From assembly GCF_009727055.1 (NCBI RefSeq), contig NC_052351.1, positions 12,595,019-12,659,018 on the forward strand: DNA of 64,000 nt. The letters run 5' to 3'. The translations under genes were made by a program, and so were the position numbers. This document shows positions 1-11,776 of the stretch, piece by piece; position 1 is the first letter of the stretch, and the number at the start of each line of letters is the position of its first letter. The notes below the pieces were generated by a model. It worked only from the letters and a program-made list of their open reading frames with translations. It was not told the DNA's origin and searched no databases. The DNA comes from Benincasa hispida (Eukaryota; Streptophyta; Magnoliopsida; Cucurbitales; Cucurbitaceae).

Positions 1-1466
1 AATTATCTCTTAAGAACAAATACACGATCATTTAACAAAAGTTGAGAGATCGTTTAACAAAAGGTAGGCGCAAACCTTTGCTAACCCTAAATGACAGGCA
101 AGAACCCTAAACGAATATCAACATGCATAGAATCACATACCTTTCAGAGATCGATGATGGTGGAAAATGTGTACAAACGACCGACGAGAAGGTGGCCAAA
201 CGCTCGGATGAAGATGGGAGACGACGAGAGAAAACGAGAGAAAACAAGAGCCAAAATCATACAGTGAGAGATGTAAGCAAAAAAAGTGGGGTGAACGATC
301 ATTCATAAAGCGGTCTAAAGAGTTTTTTAAATTTGGGGTAAAATTAGTATTTCACATGGGCAAAAGGTCAATCATAGATAAGTATTTAGGAATAAGTCAT
401 TCATAAAAAATTTTTTGAGTTTGATTAATTTTGTAAAATTTTCCTTCTACCATCTTTAAACTCCCCTCATACTCCATCGCCTTGAAAACCCACTTTTAAA
501 CCATATTTTCTGGACCAAAAAAAAAAAAAGAATAGAAAAACCATTGGAGGGGAGCTCTGAATTATGTGAGAAATTTTAGAGTCTCGAGTAATATCTTTTT
601 ATTATTATAATTCTTGGGAATCACAATGTACTTTAGAAAAGAAATACGAACAAGTTAGAGAGAAGTTTTAACAATTATTAAAGAGCTTATTGACACAAAG
701 ATAAATAACTAACTTCAACAACAAAATAATAACTAATTACATATACCCTGTTATTATGCTAGAATTTGAATGTTTATTGAAGGTTTGAAGCAAAATAATC
801 CACTATAAAGATGCTGGAATTTTCAAAAATAAAAGGAGGTTTATGGTTGCTTGTATGTTAACAATGGCAAGGGTGAGACTTATTGGAAATGCGACCAAAC
901 TCCCACATTGGTTAGATAAGGGGAGGATCGGGGGTATATAAAGGATGACAATGATCTCAATTGGTATGAAACCTTTTAGGGTGACACCACAAAGCCATAA
1001 GGGTTTTTGCCCAAAGTGAACAATATTATATCATTGTGGAGATAATTGGAGGGGCGTTGCCTTATCAAGTGATATTAAAGCGTCAGGTTCGTAGCAAGTG
1101 CAAGTCAAAGATGTGTTGATACAATATGGATTACACAAGTGCAAGTTAAGTGGCGATGGTGTTCCAGTGTAGTTTCAGAGTGGTTGGGCATGCAGATAGA
1201 CTGAGCACATGAAAAACAAAGCAAGACAGTGTCTTTCTCGTCAAAGAACATCCTCGTGGACGTTGACTTGACGGTTATGCAAGGTGTGTGGTGGAAGTTA
1301 TGTCGATGGCTGAAGGACTTCCAGGTGAGTCAAGTAGGTGGAAGTTGCACCATAAATATCAACAAAGTTTATCGACATGTGATGAAAAAAAAAATCTTGG
1401 GAGATGGTAATCCAATAGGTTATAGTTCTCTTAGTTAAAAATTATGATTGACTGTGAAGATAATGG
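1..1466. other. Left flank, degenerate repeat DNA
   Basis: No gene is supported here. Positions 26-70 carry two copies of a 'gatc(g/a)tttaacaaaa' word like the minisatellite inside the LTR at 1467-3553, so the window probably opens inside another decayed LTR. Short open frames at 123-308 and 1229-1438 lack a recognisable domain and lie in repeat-like sequence. Confidence 0.4.
896..1062 (+). repeat. Dispersed TRIM-like repeat, copy 1
   Basis: Shares ordered words with 3900-4062: 'gggtatata', a 'caatgatctc' or 'caattatctc' block, 'ccttttagggtgacacca', a 'tttgcccaaag' or 'tgtccaaag' block and 'caatattatatcatt'. It also has a 'cccacattggttagataagg' box (893-917 region). Such text is typical of small non-autonomous LTR (TRIM-like) plant repeats. 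The class is inferred; the similarity between the two copies is directly visible. Confidence 0.45.
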
Positions 1467-3553
1467 TGAAGGAACTCTTATCAAAGAGTACTTATGAATG
1501 GAAGCAAGATTGTTCCAAATTCATTGTGACAGAAATACCGCATTTATAAACATACAATAAGTTATGCATCTATTAACAAATTACTGCATGCTTTTAACAA
1601 TTAAATAACAAAGTAACGAGAGACATACCTCTTGAAGAACTCTTCTTCTCTTTATCTCTTGCTCTCCTCAATATCAGCAACTTTCGCTGTCGCTGTGCAT
1701 GCCAAGGCTATCGTCCACCAAATCTCATTGTCACTCACCATCAAACTATCTTCTACACGAACAGGCAGCAAGGAGGACACCACACTCAGTAACCTCGGTA
1801 TTCTCGGAGTGAGAATCCAGAAGGTGTGGGCTCTATTGGATTTGGTAGAGGGGAGAAGGAAACTACAATAGTTTACAACGACCAAGCAAATGGGAGAGAT
1901 TTCGTGTCTATCGTATAGACGAGTGATTGATCATTTAGCAAAGGGTGCACAATCGTTTAGTAAAACGAGGTTAATCGTTTAGGTAAATCGCTCTCGCATG
2001 CGATCACTTAGAAAAAACTACACGATCGTTTAGGTTGGTTGTGCGTGTACATGATGTTTAGGACAACTTGAGTTATCATGTATGCTCTCGTTAGCTAGAC
2101 GATGGGCAGTGTAGTAATCTTGAAGCGATTATCTGACGTCTTTGCAAAATGAAAACTACTTTCATTTTATCCTTTAGTTACGAAAACTGAATGCAGCCTC
2201 CCACTATCTCATTCGGTTATGGAGAAAAACCACCAACAATTATCTTATAATTGTTTAATTAAAAATAAATATAATTATATTATATCTATAACCTACGGTT
2301 TTAATATCACATCATATGCAACATATAAACCATGGTCATTTTTTCCTCCACTAGATATAAATCATATTTATATCATTTTCCTCCAGTTAATATATCTCAT
2401 ACATCATGTCAACTATATCATATATAATTGACCAGTTTAATCATATCATATATAATCAAACTCCCTTTTGTCAATTTGAACACTTCAAACTGGCCAAAAA
2501 ACTGATTCTCAACTTGAATCCATTGAGCTACCAAGGGGAACCTTATGAACCTGTGGCTTAAAGCTCGAACGATACGTGAATAACTGACTAAATTCTTTAG
2601 CCATGAGATCCACCATCCGTTAACTACCAAACATTCCATTAAAGATCGACAACTGCACTTTTCTCACCATAAATATATTTCTATGTCCATCGGATATAAC
2701 CAATCAACAGTACGATAATCCTTCACAGATGCTCGTAAGTACAACTGGGTCAATTTATCGTTTTTCCCCTATAGTTACATCTAACTCCTTAAGTACCACT
2801 GTACCATTGATCCCTCTAATGAACAATACAACATAGTCCTACTATGTGTGGACATCTCTCGGGCCATGAGAAGGTGTGTGGCACCATATCATTCAAGTCC
2901 GGAATCAGTCCTTAAGGGAGCAATCTATCTATTTACTCCTGCTTCGAGGTAGGAGTGAATTCCATCTTGTGTAGTTAAGTTCTCAGCTCCCCAATCAGAC
3001 GAATCCTTAAAGTGGTAGGTTTGAGTCGACAATCTGGTCACTCGTACTCATGCAAATCAAAGGACCGCCCTCAAAGGCAGGAGTTCCCAACTCACTCCGG
3101 ATTTAGGTCATGTTACCTATGTTGATCATTGTGAAGTGAAGTCTCTGTCATGAACGACGTTATATAATGAGACTATAACACTTCGTGGTCCAATCTTATA
3201 CAAATTTCTTTGTATAGGACGCCCTCGCTTGCATGTCTCCACATGAATGATTAGGATCAGACCATCTGTAGCAAGTCACCAGGATAAGGTTTCCCTCCTA
3301 TATCCATATACTACAGACCATTTTGGTTATCACTTAAGGTATGATCCACCTGTATGTCTCCACATACATGCTTAAGTTATAACGACAACCAGTGATCTTA
3401 GCTTATTGGTTTGTGGTAAAGCAAATAAAACATCCCATGTTTCATAGACAACAGTGAAAAAAATATCATATATTATTACATCACAAGCGTTTGTTCAATA
3501 TAGTATTTACAAACTACAGGACCCAATGAGAGTTTAGGGCATCAACCCCAACA
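1467..3553 (-). mobile_element. LTR of copia family 'A', copy 1
   Basis: Read on the minus strand it starts TGTTGGGGTTGATGCCC at 3553 and ends GTTCCTTCA at 1467, the same termini as the copies at 41884-43871 and 46326-48368. It is about 2.09 kb. Interior blocks shared with those copies include the 'atacaaatttctttgtatag' palindrome-like word, the 'gatcaggatcagacc' region and the 'gtctccacatgaatga' region. Flanking pentamers (aatgg left, atatg right) do not match, so the target-site duplication has decayed or the ends were recombined. No PBS or PPT flanks it. Confidence 0.75.
1915..2040. repeat. LTR-internal minisatellite (copy 1)
   Basis: Degenerate tandem copies of a word like 'atcgtttagtaaa' occur near 1930, 1953, 1974, 2000 and 2024. 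The reverse complement (ctaaacgat) matches the minisatellite word in the LTR at 46326-48368, so this is a property of the LTR family. Confidence 0.5.
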
Positions 3554-3899
3554 ATATGTTGCAGAAGCTATAAATTCTTCAAATTTATTATCAATGTGAA
3601 ATTTGTCTAGTTTTTGGCAAAATATTAGAAGTGCAATTTGTCCCACGTCGGTTAAATTAAATAATGGGGATGGGCTCTAAGCCTATAAAATGAGCATATG
3701 CCTTAAGTTTCAAGTTGTCCCAGTTAGAAACATTTTAAGTTTGAATGTGTGTCTATTTAAATTCCCTTTTATGTATTCCCTGGTTTGAGAGTGGAAAAAG
3801 ATTATGGGTAGTGTAAAATCTTTGAGAGGGTGCTCTATAATTGAGATTAGGATATAGGGATTTCTAGACTATTTGAGGGGAGACTTAGTTGTTTGAGGA

Positions 3900-4062
3900 G
3901 AGGATTAGGAATGCTACTAAAGTCCCAATCATGGGTATATAAGAGATAACAATTATCTCCATTGGTTTGAGACCTTTTAGGGTGACACCAAAATCAAAGT
4001 CATGAGGATTTATGTCCAAAGGACAATATCATATCATTATATAGATAGTTGTATTATATTAA
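3900..4062 (+). repeat. Dispersed TRIM-like repeat, copy 2
   Basis: Matches 896-1062 in the same orientation: 'gggtatataagagataac', 'gaccttttagggtgacacca', 'gtccaaaggacaatatcat'. Upstream at 3640-3700 is a 'tcccacgtcggttaaatta' box and a 'cctataaaatgag' TATA-like word. The two copies flank the LTR at 1467-3553 at unequal distances. Confidence 0.45.
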
Positions 4063-4289
4063 ATGAGGTAAGTAGATAATTTTCACCTTCATTTTGCCCT
4101 CAATTCATAGTTAGTTATAACATCTTCTTTTTCAAGAATGATACCCTTTCTCTAAATATCTCTATGCAAAAGAGGACTTATCAAACACCTTTTTAAAAGG
4201 AGCATTTATCTTTTTCTTATATCCAATTCATTGCTTCTGCTTCTGTAGAAAAATAATAATAAATAAATAACCACCATCTTACATTTGTT

Positions 4290-4680
4290 TTTCTACATTT
4301 ATTTTATATGAAATTCTTATTTTATTTTATTCTGATTTATATATGTTTGTGAACCGTTTCTCTTTTTTTTTTTTTTTTTTTATTATTTATTGTTATATAT
4401 GTTTTCTTCCCTACATAAAAAGCATTATCAAACAAAAAAATGTGTAAGTTCCTCATGTGTTCAATTCATCACTTATGCAAAACATTCTACATTTTTTTAG
4501 GAAATTTTGAATTTCTTTTATTTTGATTTACATTTGTTTGTGAACACTTTGTTACTCTTTTTTTCTTTTGTTTAATTTTTTGTTTCATAATTTTTTTTGT
4601 GTATGTTTTCTTCCTTACATTTTTTTCGACATCCCTGTCAAGTTTATTAGCAAACAAAAAAAAAAATGTAAGTCATCCTC
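4290..4680 (+). repeat. Degenerate two-copy tandem duplication
   Basis: The block from 'ctacatttattttatatg' (about 4293) to 'caaacaaaaaaatgtg' (about 4442) recurs from 'ctacatttttttagg' (about 4489) to 'caaacaaaaaaaaaaatg' (about 4668). Shared landmarks are 'atgtttgtgaac' and 'tatgttttcttcc(c/t)tacat'. The spacing is about 200-225 bp. Confidence 0.55.
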
Positions 4681-5324
4681 AATATACTCCATTTTCTTTT
4701 AATTCACATTAGAGGTTTATTTTTAGAATTGAATTTAAAGTCAGAGCTTTATTTTGATGGAGAAAACATATTCTCTATTTTGAGAATAACGTGATGTGAT
4801 AATAGTGAGGAAAATGGAAGGGAAACTAAATTGAGAAAAATAGGGAATAAGGAGATATGGAGGAAAGGTTGAAAATATTCTAAAAAATATAATACTCTTT
4901 TAGCCTACATTATTTTTCTAAACCCATATGAGAGGATTTTATTTTCTGATTGTTGATGAAATTGGGGAAATGAGTTAAATTTGAGAAAATTAGAAGAGGG
5001 AGATATGAGGAGAATACTAATGAGATATTATGTAAAAGTTGACTTCCTCATTTTAATTTCAACTCAATTTTAAAAGTCATATCTTCAAATCACATTGTGA
5101 TTCATATTTTATATTTATTTTTATTATTAGTTTTATTTATTTTTTTTTTGTATTTTTTTTTATCACATCATAAAGTTGTGACTATAACTAATATAAGATA
5201 AGTTAAATCTCTCTCTTGAATTAATAAATAAGATAGAATAAACTATTATGTCTTGAAAATAAGAAAATTCATTTAAAAATAATAACAATAAAAAAAAATA
5301 GGTTTTTTCATGACATATTGAAAT

Positions 5325-5506
5325 TGAAAATTTTGAGATTTGAGGCGCAAAAAGTGTTTATAAATGAAGTGTCTATTTTACTATTTTAAATGTAACACGA
5401 AATTGTAATGGTTGGTAAATATATATATATATAATAACAAGATTTTGTTCTTTTTAAAAAAACAATTATTATTCTTTTTATAATTTTATAGAACAAACAA
5501 AATTTG

Positions 5507-5545
<39 letters not shown>

Positions 5546-5872
5546 ACCTCAGTCATTCTTAAATTTAATAAAATCAATAAATAAACCATTTTTTCAAAAT
5601 ATAAAATATTTACATAAATATTAAAATTAAAATTTTGAGATTTGTGTTGAAGAAAGGCTTAATATTTTACTTTAAAATTATAAATGATGTATCTATTTTA
5701 ATATTTTAAATATAAAAATTTGTTATATTTTATTAATAATAACAAGATCGTGTTCTTAAAAACGATTTTTTTCATAATTTATAAAACCGACAAAATCTTT
5801 GAAACCTACGAGAATTAACTGCCTCAACTATTCTTATATTTAATAATATAGATAAATAAAACTATTTTTTTC
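5325..5872 (+). repeat. Degenerate two-copy tandem duplication (~300 bp unit)
   Basis: Ordered landmarks occur twice: 'attttgagatttg' (about 5331 and 5632), 'aatga(a/t)gt(g/a)tctatttta' (about 5364 and 5684), 'ataataacaagat' (about 5433 and 5736), 'aact(a/g)cctca' (about 5542 and 5817) and 'ataaataaa(c/a)(c/t)attttt' (about 5576 and 5852). A poly-A run at 5512-5543 sits only in the first copy. Confidence 0.6.
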
Positions 5873-6901
5873 CCAAAAAAAAGAGATTTTAGTGAACATT
5901 TTGAAAAGGTTTAAAGAAACAAAACTTATACGAAAATAACGAGGACAAACTTCTTTATTTTAAATAAAAAAAATATAAATGTAGGATTTCATAATCTTTG
6001 AGAAAAAAAAAAGTTTTGAATCATTTTTTTTAATAATTTAAATGTAACCTATAATATATTTTATGAAAACAAGGTTTAAATATATGCTTTAGGACATAAA
6101 TATTGTTAAAACAAAAACTAACCCTCTTTAATTACTTTGAATTAAAACTATAAGATTTCACACACATATATATATATAACATTACATATTCTTTTGGTGC
6201 ATGAGAGTGACTATAATGACAAACATGTGATAACTTGAAATAAAAATTACTGCATTATATTAAAATATATGTTGAAGTATGAATACAATTTTTATTTTAA
6301 TACAACCAAGAAGAATTTTTTGAAATTAATGATAATATCAAAACATTAAAATAAAAATTCTTACATTATTATTGTTGTTGTTGACAAAAACAAACAAGAA
6401 ACAACAAATTAGGAAAAACAATGACCAACTTTTAGAAGGAAATCCACCCGTGATGAATGATCTTCTAGACAAATTGATATTAGTCGATGTTTGCGGGTAT
6501 ATGTTAGCAAGTTCGTGCATAATGGAATTGCAATTGTGCTTAAAAGAAAAACTTTGAATTGTCCCTATACGATGTAAATCACACAAATAATCCGCGAAAT
6601 ACTAAATCTACAACTCATAAGTAATTAAAATTGCTATATTATTTAACTTTTAAATATTATAGTAATTAAAATTTAAAACAAATATATGTATTATTTATAA
6701 AAAAATTATTTTAATTGACAAAATTACTAAAAATATTTACAAATAATAACAAAATATTACTGTCAATATGTGATAGACCGCGATAAATGATAAACTAATC
6801 TATAAATATTTTTATTTGTTTTTTTTTATATTTAAAAACAGTAGATTATTTATTTATTACATGCTAAAAAAAACTAATATATTTTCAAAATTCTAATTAA
6901 A

Positions 6902-6910
6902 TATTAAAAG
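6902..6910 (+). promoter_or_regulatory. TATA-like box of the inositol monophosphatase gene
   Basis: 'tattaaaag' is followed by a less AT-rich, pyrimidine-containing leader (about 6915-7110) before the start codon at 7112. It is the best TATA-like word at a plausible distance; no transcript evidence is available. Confidence 0.3.
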
Positions 6911-7111
6911 GCAGAGCACATTTCCTTTTTCTATCACCAGCTCCCTGAGTACATCCCCTTGATTTATTTTTCTTGCAGACTCTTAGTGAAGATTCTTCTC
7001 CAGTCTCCACTGTATACAGACGCATGCATATGCTAATGATAGAATCCAGAAAAACATACCACTTTTTTAACTCCCTCCTTCCCCATTTCTGATTTCTCCA
7101 CAGAAAAAACG

Positions 7112-9078
7112 ATGCCGGAAAATGGTGGGTTGGCTAATGGCCTCGTCAATTTCTCAGTCGAATGCGTTTCAAAATTTTCCATTTCATTTCTATTTTATCG
7201 TCCCTAACTTCCCATCTAATCATTTCTATAAAAAATTCCCCTGATTTTAGATTCCCTTCAGGACTTCCTTGCCGCTGCTGTTGATGCCGCCAAGAAAGCC
7301 GGTCAGGTCTGATCTTTGTTCTTGTTTACGATCCTCTACTCATTTCGCTTTCAAATCCATTCCACCAGGTTTCTTTTTCTAAATACTGATTTGGGTTTTT
7401 CTCTGATTTTAATTTTGGGTTCCTTTCTTGTAGTTGATCCGTGAGAAATTTTACCAGACCAAACATGTTGAACACAAAGGAGAGGTACCCTTTATTATAT
7501 CCATTATCTCAGGGTCAAATTTCAATGCCCTTTGTTTTGTTTTTGGATTATACTGAGTTTTGTATTGGAATGGAGGTGGATTTGGTCACTGAAACTGACA
7601 AAGCTTGTGAAGATCTTGTGTTTAGTCATCTCAAGCAGCATTTCTCATCGCATAAGGTTAGTTTTAGTCAGTTTCTTCATGGGAAAATCTGTTATTTGGA
7701 TTGGTCTGTGATCTTTTTTGGTTCAATCGTTCATCGTTTTAGTTCATTGGAGAAGAAACTACTGCTGCTTATGGTGCTGTGGAGCTGACTGATGAGCCCA
7801 CATGGATAGTTGATCCCATTGATGGAACTACTAACTTTGTTCATGGGTGCTAGTTTATCTATATGCTCTGTGGTTATCCAATCTCATTTATTGTTTATAA
7901 AATCTCAATAACTTTTCAAATTTTTGTCAGATTTCCCTTTGTTTGTGTCTCAATTGGTTTAACTATTGGCAAAGTTCCAACAGTTGGTGTTGTATTCAAT
8001 CCAATCATTGATGAGGTGAGGAAATCTTGGCTCCACCACTTCCAACTCTCACATATTAATTCTAACTATGACTGTTAGAACTATATAGCTTGGATTCTGC
8101 TTTATAATGTCTGAAATTTCACACTTAATTTGCCTTTGTACTTTTAATACTCACTAACATATCAGCTTTTTATGAGCGGAATTCATTTATAGTTTGATTC
8201 AGTCTTCTCCTTATCATGTGTAGCTTTTTACTGGTATTCGTGGACAAGGTGCTTATCTCAATGGAAAAGCCATTAAAGGTGAGTTTTTATGATCTTTCAA
8301 ATTCAACCTTTCAAGTCAAGAACCAGGCATGGTTAGCTTGGTTACATCAATTATCTTAAAGTTTTGCATTTCCTTTTTCTTAAATGAATTTCTACATTCT
8401 GCAGTATCCTCCCAAGATGAACTAATCAAATCTCTTCTGGCTAGTGAGGTAAAATTCAGCACTCAAATCAAGATGTTATGCCACACTTCAAATTAAACAG
8501 GGTGAAAAAACCAATCTTAATTGTTGAATGCTGGATGAGCAGACTGGAACGTCACGCGACAAATTGACAATCGATGATATTACTGGCAGAATTAACAGGC
8601 TTCTCTTTAAGGTGCACTTAAAGTTGTTTTTTAAGCTCATTCAAAAGTTGACATCTTGATTCAAAATGGTTTTGGTTATTATCATCCATCTCTATCTATT
8701 ATACCTGCAGGTGAGATCTCTTAGGATAAGTGGATCGTGTGCGTTAAATCTCTGTGACGTTGCGTGTGGAAGAGTCGATTTATTCTATATAAATTGCTAT
8801 GGAGGTCCTTGGGACGCAGCTGCTGGCGCTGTAATCGTAACGGAAGCTGGAGGATTAGTCTATGACCCGTAAGTAATCACAGGGAGTTTCTTTTTATGCC
8901 ATCTCTTGTATTCTTCAACATTAATCAAAGAGTAGAGAAACTTGTTTGTTTGTTTTGGGTTTTACTGACTGGTTTTTGCTTCAGATCTGGTAGAGAATTT
9001 GATATCACAGCTACGAGACTTGCTGCTTCTAATCCACTTCTCAAGGAGGCATTTGTTGAAGCTTTGGCACATCCTTGA
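7112..9078 (+). CDS. VTC4: Inositol monophosphatase / L-galactose-1-phosphate phosphatase (VTC4/IMP type)
   Basis: Mg-dependent phosphatase family; plant members release myo-inositol from inositol phosphate and L-galactose from L-Gal-1-P (ascorbate pathway). I join 11 exons: 7112-7124, 7251-7306, 7434-7484, 7576-7656, 7743-7846, 7931-8015, 8224-8278, 8405-8448, 8543-8611, 8711-8868, 8985-9078. All introns are GT-AG, the phases close, and the product is 269 aa, near the usual ~270. Motifs: GEE (metal-binding E71), [15 protein letters not shown] (D91, D94) and GGPWDAAAG (D221), then IVTEAGG. The start MPENDSLQDFL parallels the Arabidopsis N-terminus. Oddity: the family's FYELGFGG reads FYINCYGG here, so the Glu aligned with human E213 is Ile. 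No transit peptide is seen. The family call is certain; L-Gal-1-P versus inositol preference is not settled. Confidence 0.93.
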
Positions 9079-9989
9079 TGAGAAAGTGCCCGTATTGACA
9101 ACAATAGGTTCGTATTACACTATTTCAAGACAATCAACATGTTAAACTTAATGTTATGATTGTTAGCTTATCTCCTAAATTGTTGTAGGATTAAAATTCA
9201 ATCCTAGAGTTCAACTTGAAAGTGCTTTCAATAGTGATGGAGGAATTCAAACCGCAGATTAACATATCTATATTTCAATTGAGCTATGCTCTTTTTGCCG
9301 TGTTTTTGAAACTATTATTTTTTAATTTCACAGCCTTCATTCTGTTTCTTTTTTAGATTCTTGTTTGATTGACTTACAAACCATCTCTATCATAGTGTGT
9401 AGAAGAAACCGCCATGTTTGATTTTCCGAGTCTTACAAAACTGAGATTAATAATGTTTTTTCATAAGAGTAAGGATACCGATTGACATCAAAGATGCTTT
9501 ATATTTCAATGTCAACAATGGCATATACTTGAATAAAATATCATCAAATGTTTAACCTTTTCATATTCTTAACATTATCGACAAACTATGAACTAATTTA
9601 TTTTTTATTGAACTTCCTATTATGAATAATATTACTATTATTATTTGTATGCATTTAGGGAGAATTACATGTTTGTAAAGATTTTTGTACCATCAAGACG
9701 TAAAAGGTTGGAATCTTCTACTCTATGATAATAGTAAAATATTACTTATTTGTCCCTATTAATCATTTAACAAGCTGGACTCATAGAGCAAGGAACAAAA
9801 GCTATGATAAATGTAGTACTTTATTCAATCAAGCTCCCTTCCTAGCAATGATAATAATTTAAAAGTGATTACTGGTATATGATACAACATTAAATTTGTC
9901 TTCCTTCGTTAATTTGGGTAAAAACAAACAAAAACAAAATGCATACTCGGATAAAATGCTATGAACTTTTTTGAATGATGAATAAATAA
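9079..9989. other. 3' region of the phosphatase gene and intergenic DNA
   Basis: Transcribed 3' sequence probably runs a few hundred bases past the stop; 'gaataaaatatc' near 9532 is a possible polyadenylation signal. No further gene is seen. Confidence 0.35.
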
Positions 9990-10358
9990 GGTTCTGTTTA
10001 GTAATCATTTTGTTTTTTGTTTTTGGTTTTTGAAGATCAAGTCTATTTATTCTCCATTTTTACAATGGATATATCTTTCTTAAGTATCATGGTTCAATTT
10101 TTAACTGAATTTCAAAAACAAAAAAAGTTTTTAAAGTCCTGTTTGGTAATCATTTTGATTAAAATTCCATCTAGTTACCAAACGGGCCCTAAAAGTTACT
10201 TTTTTGTTAGTTTTTAAAATTTGGCTTGTCTTTTAAACCCTTGGTAAAATGTAGATAATAAAGAAAGAATTTGGTGGTGGAAGTAGTATGTATAGACTTA
10301 GTTTTAAAAAAAAAAACTAAAAATCAAAAATTAAAAATCAAATGATTACCAAACAGGC
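9990..10358. mobile_element. hAT-like MITE with near-perfect 8-bp TSD
   Basis: 369 bp. The left end GGTTCTGTTTAGTAATCATT pairs with the reverse complement of the right end, GCCTGTTTGGTAATCATT. The flanks are ATAAATAA (9982-9989) and ATAAATAT (10359-10366), 7 of 8 identical, fitting the hAT 8-bp duplication. An internal mini inverted repeat lies at about 10136-10190 ('ctgtttggtaatcatttt' against 'agttaccaaacggg'). A related diverged copy is at 27611-27904. Confidence 0.7.
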
Positions 10359-11100
10359 ATAAATATTATTATAGTTTTTCATAAAAATTACATGATTGTA
10401 AAGATGAGAGTTTACATAAGAAGCCTATCTTTGGCCATATATTTTTATAAATGTCTTTAAATTTATTTTTTTTTTTCAAAAAGGTCTTTTAGTAATATTT
10501 TTTGGACAATTTTATCCTTTTTATATATTTATATTCCTTTTATATGTATTTTTTTTCCTATTTTGGAAACTACCTTAATGATGGAAAGAGAAAATACATT
10601 TATTATAAAGAGAAAATGTATCTAATATAGTTTTTCTCATTTATCAATTGGTGAGATAAAATGCATTTATTTTAATTTATTTTCTATTTTTCAATTTGAA
10701 AAAAATGCATTTAACGAAATTTTATTTTCTATTTACGTCGATTTTCACATATCAATTGATTGGTTTTTTTTTTATGAATTAATGGTTATTTTAAATACAA
10801 TATATGAAATATATACCGTTTATAAATTAGAGATTGACTCAAGGTTGGACATAAATTACAATATAAATCAATATATGATACTATAGTATATAAATCTTCA
10901 TAAATTTCATTTACACCACAATATATATATCATAATACAATCAGTCTAAAAAAACACTTGTTTATATCAAATTAATGAATATATATACAATAGTATGTCA
11001 AATTTCCTACAAAAGCTAAAAAAAATACATATATATCGCAGTTTATATAAAAAATAGGAAAAAAAAATAAAATTCATATGGGGGTTAATACATAACATTT
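10359..11100. other. AT-rich intergenic DNA
   Basis: Long T and A runs and TA-rich words only. The minus-strand open frame at 10967-11383 is mostly low-complexity Phe/Tyr/Ile and is not considered a gene. Confidence 0.4.
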
Positions 11101-11109
11101 CATTTTCAT

Positions 11110-11335
11110 TCTTCTTCAGCCATGACTGCCATGGATCTCTCTCTCTGTCGTCGTCTACCGGATTTGTTCGTCTCGCTGTGCCAAGGAGAAAAAAGAGGGT
11201 GGGTGAAGGAGAAAAAAGAGGGAAGAGGAAGAAATGAGCGTGAACTATGGGGAGAGAATATATGAAATATACTATTGGGGAGAGAGTGTGTATGAGAAGA
11301 GAGAAATTAAAATATATATATATAACGCAGATGAG
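11110..11335 (-). promoter_or_regulatory. Possible orphan promoter and leader (minus strand)
   Basis: Read on the minus strand, a TATA-like 'tatatatatattttaa' near 11325 is followed by a pyrimidine-rich leader (ctctctcccc blocks, 11130-11310). An ATG then opens a very short frame reading MAVMAEEE and stopping at about 11109. This looks like a gene 5' end without a gene, perhaps a captured or decayed promoter. Function is unknown. Confidence 0.25.
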
Positions 11336-11508
11336 GGCTAAATTGTAAATAATCATTGATGTTAATGAAATAAGGGAGTCCAATAGATTTTTTTTTTTTT
11401 TTTTTTTTGTGTAAAAAATGGAATATTTAAGATATTAACGAATTCTTTAGGCATTTGACGTAGAAATCCCCGTAAAGATTAGTATGGAATGAGTCTGCAA
11501 AGGGGAAA

Positions 11509-11589
11509 TGGGCTTGGAGAATACAAGAGCCCATTGGGCTTGGTTAAATGGGCTGAGGTTAATCCAAGTCTACCGGAACGGAAGAAAGG
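11509..11589 (+). promoter_or_regulatory. Cluster of four TGGGCT 'site II' motifs plus orphan splice donor
   Basis: TGGGCT occurs at 11509, 11535 and 11549, and as AGCCCA at 11528. These site II elements are typical of plant promoters of growth and housekeeping genes. Forty bases on, 'gaagaaag|gtaagt' (donor at 11588/11589) is a perfect donor consensus. No coding exon follows within several kb, so it may be a non-coding RNA promoter, a decayed gene head or a captured promoter. Confidence 0.35.
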
Positions 11590-11734
11590 TAAGTAGCTAC
11601 CGCCCAAGGTTACTGCCACCCGCTTTTCAAATTTTTAATCAATTTGAAAACCAATATTTGCATTAAAATTAATTCAATGCTAAATTTTTCAAAGCTACGA
11701 CTAATTCACTTTGTCTCCCTCCCTAGAAATTGGA

Positions 11735-11776
11735 GGTCGATCTCCCACACTAGAGTTGTTGTATTAAAAAAAAAAT
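11735..11776 (+). repeat. SINE 3' fragment (B-box and A-tail)
   Basis: 'ggaggtcgatctcccac' resembles a Pol III B box, followed by 'gagttgttgtatt' and an A-run, the layout of tRNA-derived plant SINE tails. The 5' part is not recognisable. Confidence 0.3.

Larger units (their letters stand above)
3554..6890. other. AT-rich intergenic DNA
   Basis: No gene is seen. The stretch holds a second TRIM-like copy, two degenerate tandem duplications, a poly-A run at 5512-5543 and a weak copy (about 6724-6840) of the AT-rich MITE found at 12432-12566. Confidence 0.5.

Noticed and set aside
10967..11383. Minus-strand open frame of 138 codons
   Set aside because: Composition is low-complexity Phe/Tyr/Ile/Leu from AT-rich DNA; no domain, no plausible exon structure.
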